From positions 1,707,686-1,771,685 of the forward strand of contig BCJJ01000006.1 in assembly GCA_039545355.1 (NCBI GenBank): a stretch of DNA of 64,000 nt, read 5' to 3'. Made by a program: the position numbers and the translations under genes. Of the stretch, positions 51,173 to 62,974 are shown in pieces (within the stretch, counting starts at the first letter, position 1; each line of letters opens with the position of its first letter). The DNA comes from Trichosporon coremiiforme (taxonomy: Eukaryota > Basidiomycota > Tremellomycetes > Trichosporonales > Trichosporonaceae). The notes under the pieces were generated by a model. The model searched no databases. It was not told the origin of the DNA and saw only the letters and a program-made list of their open reading frames with translations.

Positions 51173-53556
51173 CTACTGCTGAACGACGAACTGGGGCTCC
51201 TCCTGAGCCAGCTCCGCGGAAGCATTTTTGGGCCCATTCTTGCCCTTGCCGACATACTTGTCGAGCCAGGCGAAGACCTCGTGGTGCCACTTGCGCGAGT
51301 TTGCGGCTTTGAGCACCCAGTGGTTCTCGTCTGGGAAGTAGACGAGGCGGGAGGGCACGCCGCGGACCTGGAGGGCCGTGAACGTGCCCAGCGCCTGCGT
51401 GACGGGGAGGCGGAAGTCCATGCCGCCCTGGAGGACGAGTTGGGGCGTGTGCCAGTTCTGCACATAGTTCATCGGGTTGTACTCCTCGTACGCGTCGCGG
51501 TCGCTCGTCGGCGTGCCCCCAAAGTCGTGGCTGGGGAACCAGAGCTCTTCGGTCTCGTAGTAAGAGGTCGTGGTGCTGAGCATGCCGTCGTGGTACACGA
51601 GCGCCTTGAAGCCGAACTCGTTGTGGCCCTGGATCCAGTTCACCATGTAGCCGCCGTAACTCGCGCCAAGGGCCACGGTCCGCTCCTTGTCGATGCCGGA
51701 GTAGTGCTCGAGCGCGGCGCGGTAGCCGAGCAGCAGGTCGCGATACGGGCGCGAGCCCCAGTGTCGCGCGATGCGGTCCGTGAACTCCTGACCGTAGCCC
51801 GTCGAGCCCGTCGGATTGACCGCCACAACAACATACCCAGCAGCAGCGTACACGGCGGGGTTCCAGCGCGTGCTCCAGCTCTCGGTCCAGGCGCCCTGCG
51901 GGCCGCCGTGGATCAGGAACGCAAGCGGCCACTTGGCGCTGTCGTCCTCCGAGTACCCGGGAGGCTTCAGGACCCAGGCCATAACGCGCCAGTCCTCGTC
52001 GCCGCGGAACCAGAGCGCATCAATGTCGATCTTGTCCAGACGGCCGCCGATGTGCTTCTCCGCAAAGTGCGTGAGCTGGTGCAGCGCCTCGGGCGGGCGC
52101 TTGTCGGGGTCGCCGTGGCCGCGGCCGGGACGGCCGTGGTCGTGGTCCTCGACTGCCTGAGCAACGGACTTGAGGTAGAGCTCGTCCTCGAGGTCGAGGA
52201 GGAAGAGCTCGGTCGGGGACGTGAAGGAGCTAACAGAGAGAAGGAACAGGTCCTTACGCACCTGCGTGATGGAGCTGGTCGAGCCGTGGAAGTGCAGCGG
52301 GGTCGGGAGAGCACCGGGGGCATCGAGGTGGTACGGCACATCCTTGCCGTGGTGCTCGGCGAGGACGTAGAGCGAGTCACCGTCCAGGTCCCAATTCACG
52401 TACGACGGCGAGCGGTCCCACTTGTGCGTCCAAGCCTCAATCGAGCCGCCGACGAGGCCAGGAGTGTATACCATGACGACGCGGCGGTCGCTCTCGTACC
52501 CGTCCTGAGCCATCTCGAGCCAGGCGAGCTTCTTGCCTCCCGGGCTGAAGCGGACGCCGCTGATGGCACCGTGATCGGTGTTCGTCAGCTGCGTCACCTT
52601 GCCGCCCTTGTGCGGGAGGAGGTATACATCGAGCCTGGTGTGAAGAGCGGGGTCAATGTCCGTGGGCTTGATCGCGAGCGCGATCTCCTTCGGTGACACC
52701 GAGAATTGATCCTTCGAGATTGCATCGACCTGGCTGTAGAGTCCGGTTCCGGCGAGGAGGTTGGTGAAGCGCGAGCTCGACTCGAAGACCTCCTCCTCCT
52801 CCTCATCCTTCTTCTTACGGTGCAGCTCCGTAGCCGCGAGCGTGTACACGCGACCCGGAATGCGCCAGGTGTCCCAATGGCGCACGAACAGGTCGTCGTA
52901 AACGTACGCCGAAGTGCCGCGGTTGTCCCAGTTCTTATCGCCCTTCGCGGTCTCCTCCAATGAAGAGTCGGCGCCCCATACAGCAGCGCTAAAGACGAGC
53001 AGGTGGCTCTCCGGCTCATACGTCAGCGCGCTCGGCTCCGTACCCTTGGGCAGATCTAGGAGGTGCATCGTCCTGATTGGGTCATGCTTGATCGAGAAGT
53101 GGTGCATTGTCGTGCCGTTCAGATAAGCGACCGTTGTGTCTGACAGCCAGATAAGCTCGGACGCGCTGCCTGGAGTAGCAGCGAACAGTTTGCGCGGCTT
53201 GGCCTTCTCCTTCGTCTCGGTTAGATAGACGGTGCGGCTCATCCTGACGGTTAGCGATACGCTCGATCCCCCCACTTGTTCCATCTTGTGCGCCCAAAGT
53301 TGGACACGTGCACCCTGCACCTGACTCGCCCCCTGTTCGTGCTTGCACCAAATGCCCATGCACACGGAGATGCTGATAGGACTTACGTGTTGGATTTCTC
53401 TTCCCATTGATCCACGACGGAGATTGCACTACCGCCGTTGGGCGCGACGACGGGCGCCTGCGGGCGAGGTGTGCTGAGCATATCCACAGGAGTGAACTCC
53501 TTGGACGCCATGACGCCGAGGGCGAGCATGCCCAGCGGCGCGAGCTTGGAGAGCAT
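51173..53556 (-). CDS. Secreted S9 prolyl-oligopeptidase-family peptidase, dipeptidyl-peptidase 5 type
   Basis: Serine peptidase of the S9 family, in fungi usually secreted to release dipeptides from extracellular protein. Minus-strand exons 53556-53387 and 53243-51173 give 746 residues, near the length of Aspergillus DppV. Exon 1 encodes a probable signal peptide (MLSKLAPLGMLALGVMASKEF, cleavage likely after VMA). The following FTPVDMLSTPRPQAPVVAPNG and the beta-propeller (VRFSPGGKKLAWLEMAQDGYESDRR) are typical. The catalytic domain shows HGGPQGAWTESWSTRWNP, NPTGSTGYGQEFTD, the nucleophile in GASYGGYM (S about 585), the acid in QGGMDFRLP and the histidine in ENHWV. N-x-S/T sites are few (one in AYLNGTTM). 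The remaining frame downstream of the intron opens at ATG MSRTVYL, which gene finders might choose, losing the signal peptide. Confidence 0.93.
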
Positions 53557-56500
53557 CTTGACGGGATGTCGAGGATGCCAGGGGTGTCTGGTTGGCAGAG
53601 AGGAGGAAGGACCGTCCTCTGAACACGCCTTGCGCTGGGAGCTGGTCGGACAGTCAGCCAGCCAGTGACGCAAGAGGCTAGCGGGGTGTCGGGAGTATTT
53701 CGTCCGGTCATGACCGTCGACCGTGACCTTCCTCCACTTTCGTACACCAGGCGCCACACCAGTCTCCCTGGTCTATTTTGGTCCCAGGCCCCTTCGTCGA
53801 CGTCCATCTCCCTCAGTCCAAAGAACGTGTGTCTAGCTCCTCATACGACCATCTGCCAAGCACCAATGTCAGATCTGATTCTCTCGGTCCTGGTGGTCTG
53901 GCCCTCTGGTTGGACATGACCGAACTTTGGGCGAAAGCGACATGTCATGCTGAGATCGCGCGTCTCTCGAATGGAGCCCAGGCCCAAGCTCACTGAACAG
54001 ACCCCCCGTCCCGGAGATCTGGGACCAGTGCGCGGCGCTCGCATCCAGATCCCTTGCATATCTGCAGCAAATGCGGACATGCGGTTGCCACAATGGACAG
54101 AACATGACCCGTAAACGAGATAGGCCAGTTCGCGTGGATTGGACCGCACTCTCTCCACAGATATGCCTGCTAAACTGGGGACTGATAGCAGATGGTGTCG
54201 ATAGCGTCAAACGATAAGCCTCTCTCTTTATCTGCAACCCAGCCAACGTCACCGGAACAGCTTTTCCTCTCCCTTCTGCATCTTGTCTCGCCAGAATCTT
54301 GACTTCTTGCATTGTTTTACTCGATCTCGCTCTCTTGCACATTGACCACATGACCTCCGCCTTCCCCGCCACTGAACGGGACAGTCGACAAGAACCGCCC
54401 CTGTCCACCAACAGAAGGCCTTGAGCGCGCCTTCCCTACTGATCGTCCCTCGACCCCACCGACATAGCCTCGCGCACCAGCTCACAACAGCTTTGCTCGC
54501 CCACCTCCTACCTCACCATGCAGCCAAATTAATTATGGTCGGACCTTGACTCAACTGGTCATCAAAGTATGAAACACGACCTAGGCTCGACACCGCCTTT
54601 GCCTGTCCCCCACGATGCCTTCGGCAAAAGCGACGAGCATACGACAGCGGCCCATGCTCCAGCCTTTCGGTTGCCGAGCATTGAGGCGTCCGGGAACAGG
54701 TCATGTGGTGGAGGATGGTTGGGCGTTTTGTGTACGCGGCCACTTTCAAACCCTCACGTAGGCTGCCAGCATCGTTTGGCCAAGCTGTCTAAAGTTGACA
54801 CGGCTCCGGGGTGGGCGCCCCTGATCTCACAATCTCGCTTGCGAGTCCGGGGATGCGCTGGCGCATATCGCGGGAATTCTGGCACCCCGGCGTGTTCTGC
54901 ACGCACTTTCTCGTGCCGCGGATTGTGAACCGTTGCCGCCGGGTAGATACGGTCGATCTGAACGCCTTCCCCCACTTGCGTTACGGTCGGCATCGTTCCG
55001 GGTCGGGGCCTCAGTGCCACACCACAGCCTTCAGCCTTGGCACACGACGATCTGACAACCGTTCTTCCTGCACTGTGTCCCTCTCCGACAGCGGAGGCGT
55101 AAAGCAAAGTTTAACCTTCGCTGCGAGCGCCAGCAACGCCTCTAAGAGAAACAGCTTGGAACCGCACTCGGACCCCAGACCTCATGCCTCAAGATCCCCA
55201 CATTGGCGCACTGATGAACCGGAGTACCCAGCTGGAGCCTGTGTGCACCGTTTGTGCTGAGGCTCAGGCCGCCGGCCAGCCACCACCCATCGGCCTACCG
55301 GGCGACCGAGCGAGCAAGCCACCAGACCTGGCGGCTTGGCGCTGACCCGGCATTCCCTCAGCTATTTTCGGCAGCGAGCGCTCCGCACCTTCGACTTACG
55401 CGATGTCTCGTTCGTCGCTTTCGCCTCCAGCTCAGGTTGACCTGCCGGCCTTAGCCCACAGTGATACGCCGGCATAGGACATTGGCCGCCGCACTGTGCT
55501 ACTTCAGGCTGCGAGCGTCTGTTGCCGTGGACATTACCACTTGCAAGACATGCGCAGAGCGCACAGAACTCCGTCCGAGCCAATTGATATGGCGCGATCC
55601 ACGACAGATTATGCTTAGAGCAAGCCAATGCGAGTGACTGCGGAGGGGTGGACTGTCAATGACCCGAGTCCGACAGACTTCTCCGACAGGCACGACGTCG
55701 GTGATTTTAACGCCCAGCGTCGAAATTGCAGATGACCTTCCGCCGTATTGCAGATTGCGTTTCGTCGGGCATCTTCGACAGCGCAATACTGCTGCACGTA
55801 ACTGCGTCTACCGCCTGTGTCTGAGAAGGCACGGCGCGTGTCGAGTTGCAATTGCTCATTTCCTGGCTGGGCGGAATCTAGGGTCAGGCCGTTGAGTGAC
55901 CCAATGGCCCTCCCGTTCGTTATCCTCGGGCTGGGCACCGGCAACGAATCACCCAGGGGCGATAGCTACGGGGGCACACACTCGCTGGAGCTCTACGGCC
56001 ACTCGCACGCTCGCGCGCTCGCAGTTGGTCCTCCTGTACCCGTGGCCGTGTGCACGCTCAACGCTGTCATGGGTGTTGACGTGAGCAGCCCTTTGTGGGC
56101 TAAGTCCGAGCTCTCAAGGCCGATCGCCCGACTCAGCTACCTGATGTGACAGCTGTGCAAATCACGCGAGGCCGCGCTCAAATCACTGCCGCGGCAATAG
56201 CCTCGCAAGACTTGGCACGTTGACAACTCTGCAACCATGCGCAATATGCAACACGCGCAAGCATGCATCGATCAGACGCAGAACTCGCCACGAAACAAGG
56301 CACACGACCTCGCTAAATACCCCAAGCAGCCCCAGGTGCCTGCGTTAGAGTTTGGACACTGTGCCATAGCCGCCGGGACGCCTCATGTCGCTCGACCGAC
56401 CTACTGCCCCTGTGCACCCTGATTATTCACGGTTCCTCCGGCACCCCCAACTTTCCTTTCTACCTGCAAGCCCTGTTCCCTCCAGTCCCCATGTCCCCTC

Positions 56501-57449
56501 GACCACACACAAGCCCGCTGTGGGCCCCAACGCCCTCGCCTCTTCGGAAGGACTGCGCCTCCTTCTTCCCCAATGTCGCCAATACCGGTCGCAGAGTGAG
56601 CCTGTGAGCCTGTGTGTGCGCGCGAGTCCGTTTCGTGAATGCAGGGTGAGCAACCTGATGCGAACCTCTGAACTTTCGTGGCCGCCTGGCCATCCAGTCT
56701 CAAAGACATGAATGACTAAGGTACGCGACGATCTGTTTGCCCGGTCGGGTTCTCGTGTCGTCGGGTTGCGTTCCACGGCTCCTGGCATGCGTAACAGACC
56801 AGAATACCTGCGAGCGCATGACCAACGAAACGCCCCAGTTTCCAACCTCGTCTCCTCCAACCGATCACCCGATGCTGGCGCAGGTCCGAGGAAATGATTG
56901 GCAGCCCCCGGCTTCCCCACCTGCCTTCGGCCAGCTCGAGCGGCAGGAACGGCAAGGAGTCGAGGAACGCCCAGTATCCGTCCCCTGCCGTCGCTCCTAA
57001 AGCTCCTGGAGCTTTGTTGCTCCTCGCGCTCCTGCACTGGCTCCTGCAGCGCACCTGCAGGACAGCATAATGAGTGAGAGGGTGGGACCTGTGAGTGGTC
57101 GTCTGCCTCTTGTGCTCCTGCCCTCCGTGCTCCTGGAGCTCCTCTTCAGCCCTTGCGCTGTGCTCTGGCGCGGGCGCTGGCACTGACTGCTCGGTGTGTG
57201 CAGTGTATGCTCACAGGACGCGGAGGCCACTCTCCCCGGATTGCCCCATGTCCCCGGGTCAAGGATGGCGGACTGGCGAGGTATAAAACGAAATCTTCGC
57301 AGACAACGCCGGGCCTCTCCTCCCCACAAGTCTACAAACCACGAGCCACCCTAGCGAGACCACTGCTCTCGGTTGCAGCCCCGCCAGCCCAGACTTGAAT
57401 CACCAGCAACACTCATCTTCTTGTCCGAGCACCCGTTCAAGTCTTCACA
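53557..57449. other. 3.9-kb divergent non-coding interval, DPP5 / acetate transporter
   Basis: Separates two divergent genes. No reading frame here has family resemblance or convincing splice sites. A TATA box sits close to the transporter. The rest is mixed-composition sequence with no repeats or mobile-element marks that I could see. It probably contains promoters of both genes and possibly non-coding transcription. Confidence 0.55.
57282..57288 (+). promoter_or_regulatory. TATA box of the acetate-transporter gene
   Basis: TATAAAA within gaggtataaaacg, 162 nt upstream of the ATG and followed by a C-rich leader. The best TATA match among the promoters in the window, fitting a strongly regulated gene. 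Confidence 0.55.
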
Positions 57450-58133
57450 ATGACGCAGGCTCTCACCGACGACTTTCAGTTTGCTCCTCCGGCGAAGCTC
57501 GCCAACCCCGGTCCTCTGGGTACGTCTTGGAGAGCTCTCTCCCCAACGCTCCCAGAGCAGCGCTAACGTCTAGGATACTTCTCGCTCGGAACGACGACGC
57601 TTCTCGTTGGTCTCATGATCTACGGCGTCCAGGGCATTCAGTCGCTGGCCATGCTCATCGGACAAGTGGCGGCCGTCGGCGGTCTCGGCATGCTCATCTC
57701 TGGCTTCTGGCACTACCAGCAGGGTTCCAATTTTGGCACGGCCGGGTTCGGAATGTACGGTCTCTTCTACATCTCCCTCGCGATCGTCCTCTACCCCATT
57801 GCCGGAGCCTCGGCGGGCTACCCCGACGCGGCCGACTACAACACTGCGCTCGGCCTCTACCTTCTCGTCTGGTTCCTGCTCTCGCTTGTCATGTGGCCGG
57901 TTACGTGGCGCATCAATGTCGGCCTCACCGTGCTCTTCACCTTTGTCTGGCTCTACTTCCTCTTCCTCGCCGTCGGCTTCATGATCTCGAACAAGTCGGT
58001 CATTAACACCGGAGCCGCGTTCGGCATGTGCGTCGGCGCCTGGAGCTACATTCTCGGCATGGAGCACCTCTACGCCGAGGACGACTGCTTCATCAAGATC
58101 CCCAACCCCAGCCTCGCCAAGAAGCGCGACTAG
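57450..58133 (+). CDS. GPR1/FUN34/YaaH (AceTr) family acetate transporter
   Basis: Six-helix plasma-membrane channel or transporter for acetate and related small acids (Ady2/Ato1 family). Exons 57450-57519 and 57574-58133 give 209 residues, the compact length of the family. The signature KLANPGPLG (residues 16-24) is split by the intron after its last G base. Six hydrophobic segments can be counted: GYFSLGTTTLLVGLMIYG, SLAMLIGQVAAVGGLGMLIS, YGLFYISLAIVLYPIAG, LGLYLLVWFLLSLVM, VGLTVLFTFVWLYFLFLAV and AAFGMCVGAWSYILGM. The cytosolic tail ends in IPNPSLAKKRD. Regulation by carbon source is usual for the family; the TATA box upstream agrees with that but does not prove it. Confidence 0.94.
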
Positions 58134-59280
58134 GTCTTGCGCCGATCGGAAGGAGTGGCCACTGGTAGTGCACCACCACACCACCACACTCCTCCAATCA
58201 ACTAGTCGCAGTACGAAGGGGGTTCAGAAGTTCTTCAAACAAATCAGCAAGTTCTAATAATACGGCCGCCCTAGCTGGCCCCGATCATCCTCAATCATCC
58301 ATGCCTGCCCCTCAAGTCAGGCCAGCATCGAGCCGCCTCCCAGTCCATCCAGTCATCGCACACCTGGAGGTCTCAGGCTCCCAAAAGTTCCATTTTCCAG
58401 GTCTCCAGGTCGCTCTAGCTCTTCAGGTCTCCTCCTCAGGTCCCCAAGTGTCCTCTCCTGGTGTCACAGCGCTGTGGGCTCGCAGCGTCACCTATCACCC
58501 ACCCATCCAAACCCTCATTTGTGCATTTTCCACCACCTGCCATCTACCAATAGTCACATAGCAGCCGGCAAGGCAACGTATAGTATGAATAGGTCTTATC
58601 AGCTCCGTCCTCCTGTCCATTCAGCGATGTGCAGAGGGCCGATCTAGGGCGGCCAGTGCGGGCGTCGGGAGGCGTAGAGGTCTCACCTACCTTTGAACCG
58701 GAGTGAGCGAATGAAGAGGAGAAGAGACGTCCAAGGACGAATGGGGAGTGATGCGCGGTAAATGAACTGGAGTGAGCCCCGCAACGTCCTCCCTGGCCGC
58801 ACTCAGGTTGGAGGTGCAGAGCCAGGGGCAAAGGCTTGGCATAACCGGAATAGAAGGGCCGGCTTGTACGAGACCTAACTGGTTGGCTGGGTCTGCTTTT
58901 TGAGGTCACTGGCTGTTGATGATTGAGGTTGACTAGTACGGACTTCGCTGGTACGGACGTTATGGTTGGCAAGGCTTTTGCGTGCTTGCTCTACGTCCCA
59001 GAGAGTGCCGGTCTCGGCATGTAGATGAAGATCCTCCCCCGCCGAGCCCCGGCGGAGGAAGGTCGTCGGTGTGTGGCTGACGGGAGCCATCGCGTTCTCT
59101 GTGAGGTGGCCAGGCGGTGACCTGAAACCCTTGGCCACCTGATCCTCAACTTCCGGGACTCGCTTCAAACTTGCTAGAGTGGAATGCTTACATATGTCAA
59201 ATGCTATGATTGATACGAGATGGTCGGCGACAGGCTGATGGGCCAGTCGCCCTTGGGTCTACGTCTACTCTACGGGTCCA
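58134..59280. other. Convergent 3' interval, acetate transporter / PPR gene
   Basis: 1.15 kb. Between 58365 and 58460 the element caggtctcc or close variants is repeated several times. AT-rich sequence at 58240-58262 may be a poly(A) signal. Frames on both strands are short and unconvincing. Confidence 0.5.
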
Positions 59281-61662
59281 CTAGTAGTCGCCCTCCGACT
59301 CCTTCTGCTCCTCACGCCGCCTCCTGCGAGCGTACACGCCATCCTTCTGGCGGTCCGAGTACCAGCCATCGGCGCGGCGCCTGTCTCCGAACTCTCCGTC
59401 GCGTCTCCTGCTTGAGCTCCTGCTTGAGAAGTCGCCACCCTGACGCCTGTCGGGGCGGTCCCCAACCTGTCGCCGATCCGGACGTCCGCCATCCTGGCGC
59501 CTGCGCGGGTACTCGCCGTCTTGCCGCCTGTCTGCCTGCCCGTCCCAGGGACGGCTAGAGCCCCTGTCGAAGTCGCGGCGAGCGTTCTCCCTCTCCTTCT
59601 GCTGAGCCTCGAACTTTTTGATGTCCTTCCAGCGGTCCGAGACGCGCTTGACATCGTCGATGATCGTCTGCATCGCCGCCTTCTCCTCCTTGCTCTTCGC
59701 CTTAAACTGTAGGGTGCCGGCAGCACGCTCGACAGTGCGAGCGAGCTCGAGGCGCTCCTCGATCTTGCGTCGGGTGCTGACGCCGGGGTTCGGGATGTCG
59801 TCCTTGAGGTCATAAGTCTGCCCCTGAACGGTGATGGTGTACCAGTTCTTACGGGGGTAGTAGTTGTAGACGTTGAGGGCGTCGCGGACGGCGGGGATGC
59901 CAGACTCGAGTCCCGCACGGAGAAGCAGGTCGATGGACTGCAGGTCGGGCTCGATGCTGGACTTGATCCACCTGCGGCCACGGCTGTCGGTCGGACGGCC
60001 GTTCGGCGACTGCCACTCGAAGTGGCCCCTATAGTCACCCTTCTCGACACCTTGCGGGAGGTGCGTCATGCGGCGGTAGACGGCGAGCGCGGCATCCCAG
60101 TCCTTGCTCCAGCGGGCTGCGCTGAGGATCGCGTGCAGGACGTCCACGGGCCAACGCTCCGAGTACTGGTCGAGCACACCTACGGCAGCCTCAACGTCAT
60201 GAACGGCGGCGAGGTTGTGGATCGCAGCACGAAGAGCGGGCATGTCAAACTTGATGTCGCGCTCCAGGATCTGAGCTGAGTAGTGGGCCGAGATGGAAGT
60301 ACGACCGAGACGGACAAGGAGCGACATGAGCTGCGTCGCACCGCGCACGTCCAGGCGGAGACGTGGGAGCGACTCGTCCTTCTCCGCCTCCTTGGGTGCA
60401 GACATGGAGGCGACAGCGGGCGCGTTCGGGGAAGAGAAGCCCCAAAGGCGCGGAATCAGCGTCTCGGCAACACGCTTGTCCTCCGGCCGACCGGCAACGA
60501 GGCACTGCAGCGCCGCGAGCGCAACACCCTCGTCCAGCTTCCGGCCAGCGGATGGCGGGTGCAGGGTACGCACTGCCTGGTCCCAAAGCAAGCGCGCCTG
60601 CGAGCCGACCTCGATCGAGGGGAGGTCTACGGCGCCCTCCCGTCCAGCGCTCGCACGGCGGTAGTGATCGATGTTGTTGAGCGTGTTCAGCATCGTGGCG
60701 AACGTGACCTGGTCGGGTGAGAGAGGGCCGTGAGGATCCATAGCGACGAAGACCGCCTGCATCTCCTTCCACATGCCGTAGCGGGACAGGAATTTGAGAT
60801 ACGCATTCGTCGGCATGATGTTCACCTGGGCTTCGTTGACGAAGCCCTCGCGCTCCTCGTCAGGATCGACATTAGACTCCAGGCCCTCACCGGTCGAGTA
60901 TTTCAGATACTTCTGAACATGGCGCTGCGAGTGCTCGTAGATCGCATTCACGCGGCGGAGAGTCAGGGGTGTCGGCGGAGTTTGCGGCGTAAACGATTTC
61001 TGCGCGATACCGCCATGAGCAACACCGGCGAACGCGTTGAGCATGACGGTGTACGTGCGAGAGGAAGGCGTCGTTCCCCGCTTCTTCATCTGGTTGTATG
61101 CCTTCCACATGTTGCTGAACTGCTCCTGTCGGCCGAGGAGGGCGAGGACAAGGTTCCACACAGCGGCGTTCACGTTCTCCTGTCGCGCGGTAGTGATCAT
61201 TCGGATGACTTCATCGACCTGGGCGCCCGTGAGAGGCTTGTCGGGGATCTCATTGCGCTCGATCCACTTCTTGATCTTCTGAGAGAAGTGGTAGGGACCT
61301 TCCTCCCTGCGCTCGTGGCGGATCGGTCCTCCTGGTCCTCCGGGTCGACGGTCATCGAGTCCGCGTGCCGCCCCTTCCCGGAAATTGTCACGACGGGAGC
61401 TCGATGAGGGCGGGCCATTCCTCCAGCTCGTGTTGCTCGATGATCCGGCTTTGCGCGACATGTCGATTTCGGTAACGTTCGATCGGTCCGCGAATTTGGA
61501 CTGCTTCTCCGGAGCCGGGGTCGGGGTGACGAAAGCGCCGCGAAGCTTCACCGGGGCGGCGTCGGCGTTCTTACCGTAGAATCGCGCCGAAAGCAGGGGT
61601 GATGCCACCTGTGTCGGGAGTCGTATCCGTGCTGCACTCAATCTCGTTATCGGACGCAGCAT
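59281..61662 (-). CDS. Mitochondrial pentatricopeptide-repeat-like RNA-binding protein
   Basis: Single exon, 793 residues. The N-terminus (MLRPITRLSAARIRLPTQ, then ASPLLSARFYG) is an Arg/Ser/Leu-rich amphipathic stretch with no acidic residue, a good mitochondrial presequence with cleavage near RFYG. After a disordered, basic section, helical-pair repeats follow from about residue 140 (NVNAAVWNLVLALLGRQEQFSNMWKAYNQMKKRGTTPSSRTYTVMLNAF), the PPR pattern, with further degenerate repeats to about 600. The C-terminal 100 residues are a repeated Arg/Asp/Gly-rich tail (DRRQDG, DRRQVG, DRRQGG) that likely binds RNA. Fungal members of this type act in mitochondrial RNA stability or translation; the target is unknown. 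Head-to-head with the next gene, 257 bp apart. Confidence 0.85.
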   Translation of the reverse strand: MLRPITRLSAARIRLPTQVASPLLSARFYGKNADAAPVKLRGAFVTPTPAPEKQSKFADRSNVTEIDMSRKAGSSSNTSWRNGPPSSSSRRDNFREGAARGLDDRRPGGPGGPIRHERREEGPYHFSQKIKKWIERNEIPDKPLTGAQVDEVIRMITTARQENVNAAVWNLVLALLGRQEQFSNMWKAYNQMKKRGTTPSSRTYTVMLNAFAGVAHGGIAQKSFTPQTPPTPLTLRRVNAIYEHSQRHVQKYLKYSTGEGLESNVDPDEEREGFVNEAQVNIMPTNAYLKFLSRYGMWKEMQAVFVAMDPHGPLSPDQVTFATMLNTLNNIDHYRRASAGREGAVDLPSIEVGSQARLLWDQAVRTLHPPSAGRKLDEGVALAALQCLVAGRPEDKRVAETLIPRLWGFSSPNAPAVASMSAPKEAEKDESLPRLRLDVRGATQLMSLLVRLGRTSISAHYSAQILERDIKFDMPALRAAIHNLAAVHDVEAAVGVLDQYSERWPVDVLHAILSAARWSKDWDAALAVYRRMTHLPQGVEKGDYRGHFEWQSPNGRPTDSRGRRWIKSSIEPDLQSIDLLLRAGLESGIPAVRDALNVYNYYPRKNWYTITVQGQTYDLKDDIPNPGVSTRRKIEERLELARTVERAAGTLQFKAKSKEEKAAMQTIIDDVKRVSDRWKDIKKFEAQQKERENARRDFDRGSSRPWDGQADRRQDGEYPRRRQDGGRPDRRQVGDRPDRRQGGDFSSRSSSRRRDGEFGDRRRADGWYSDRQKDGVYARRRRREEQKESEGDY
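59300..59580 (-). repeat. Arg/Asp/Gly repeat in PPR protein tail
   Basis: About eight imperfect copies of a (P/D)DRRQ(D/V/G)G-like unit coded by related 18-24 nt stretches. Likely arose by tandem duplication. Confidence 0.65.
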
Positions 61663-61919
61663 GGTGCTTGGGTTTATGGGTAATGTGAGTAGCTCGGTAA
61701 GTCTTGCCACTGGACCTGTACGGATCGAACTTTTGAGTGAAGTCACGTGCCGAGATAACAACATCCGGACATTCCCGTTAGTCCGGCCAGTATGACGTCC
61801 ATCGTGCGGGTGGTGCCTACTCCGCACCAACTTTCTGACTGTCCAGGTCGGAGGTCGCTTGATCTTGAAGGCGCAACGCATAAACACCCTCACACAAACG
61901 CTCACATCCACTGTTCACC
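61663..61919. promoter_or_regulatory. Bidirectional promoter, PPR gene / SRD5A-like gene
   Basis: 257 bp between start codons. Holds the mixed motif gtcacgtg-like aagtcacgtgcc at about 61740-61751, containing a CACGTG E-box. Confidence 0.45.
61743..61748. promoter_or_regulatory. CACGTG E-box
   Basis: Within agtcacgtgccg; the palindromic CACGTG (with upstream TCACGTG, the Cbf1/bHLH-type site) lies in the short shared promoter. Motif-only evidence. Confidence 0.45.
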
Positions 61920-62942
61920 ATGGAAGCCGCCCAGACGGGAGAGCGGGCGCTTACCTTCGGCGCCTACCCGCTTCTCGTTATCTTCCACCTCTTCCCTCTG
62001 CACGCCCCGATCACCCTCTGGTTCATGGACGCCCCCTTCGGCAAGTTTTCGTGGAACAGCGTGCTTAACCTCCCTGCTGGCATTGCATGGGCGGTTATGG
62101 AGTGTGTCTCTGTGGGTCTCCTCTCCTTGAGCTTCGCTTGTACTTCTGTAGCTGACCTCGCAGCCTGCAGTCTTCTTCGCAACACTGAAACGACTCGTAC
62201 CCTTCGACTCGCTATCGTGGCGCACCTGGATTTTGATCGGCTGCTATTCGGTGCACTATTTCCACCGTGCGCTGTTATCACCACTGTACCTCGCACCGAA
62301 GCGTGCGCCACTGCACCTCGTCGTCGTCCTCGCCGCATTCATCTTCAACGGGCTCAACGGCTCGCTCTTGGTGTACCAGTTCGCGCAGCTCCAGCCGAGG
62401 ACAGGGCTGCTGTATTGGGCGGGCATTGGATTATGGGCGCTCGGGTTTTACGGGAATGGTGAGTGAACAGCTTTGGGGAGTGTCATGAGAAGCTGACATC
62501 AGTGTACCACGATGAGCTGCTGCACGACCTCCGCCGCCCGCCGGAACAGCGCCGAGTGTCGAAGTCGAAAGCCAAACCCCAGAAGTACGCCGTCCCCCAC
62601 GGAGGACTGTTCGAGTACATCTCCTTCCCGAACTACTTCTGCGAGTGGTGAGAGCTTCCTCGCTCCGTTCAAGCTGACGCCAGGCTCGAGTGGAGCGGCT
62701 TTGCGCTCGCTGCCGGTCCGCTGTTCGTACCCGTCCCGCCGCTGTCGAATATGGGGCGGTATGCTCTGCGCCTAATGCCGCTTGGGAAGCTGTGGCCGAC
62801 ACATCTTCTCGCACCGGCGTGGGCTTTCGTGCTCGCGGAGGTGACCAGCATGCTGCCCCGTGCACTGCGAGGTCACGCATGGTACAGACGGACATTCGAC
62901 TACCCGGCGAGCCGCAAGGCAGCAATCCCCTTCATTCTCTAA
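61920..62942 (+). CDS. Steroid 5-alpha-reductase-family membrane enzyme (SRD5A-like)
   Basis: Member of the 3-oxo-5-alpha-steroid 4-dehydrogenase C-terminal family, NADPH-dependent double-bond reductases in the ER membrane. Exons 61920-62115, 62171-62458, 62503-62647 and 62684-62942 give 295 residues. Family blocks: WAVMECVSV-VFF near helix 2, VHYFHRALLSPLYL, FNGLNGSLLVYQFA, GIGLWALGFYGN-VYHDELLHDLR, YAVPHGGLFEYISFPNYFCEW-LEWSGFAL and the terminal HAWYRRTFDYPASRKAAIPFIL, close to SRD5A1. Six or seven hydrophobic helices. The first donor (gtctcc at 62116) is weak and chosen by phase and alignment. The true substrate in a fungus, which makes ergosterol rather than steroid hormones, is unknown; the related TSC13 acts on enoyl-CoA but its sequence is more distant. 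Confidence 0.88.
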
Positions 62943-62974
62943 ACTGTAACACGTTATAGATACATGCATCTTGA

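Noticed and set aside
51281..52696. 471-codon frame antisense to the DPP5-type peptidase
   Set aside because: Val/Arg/Ala/Glu-rich shadow frame caused by GC-rich codon bias. No domain pattern.
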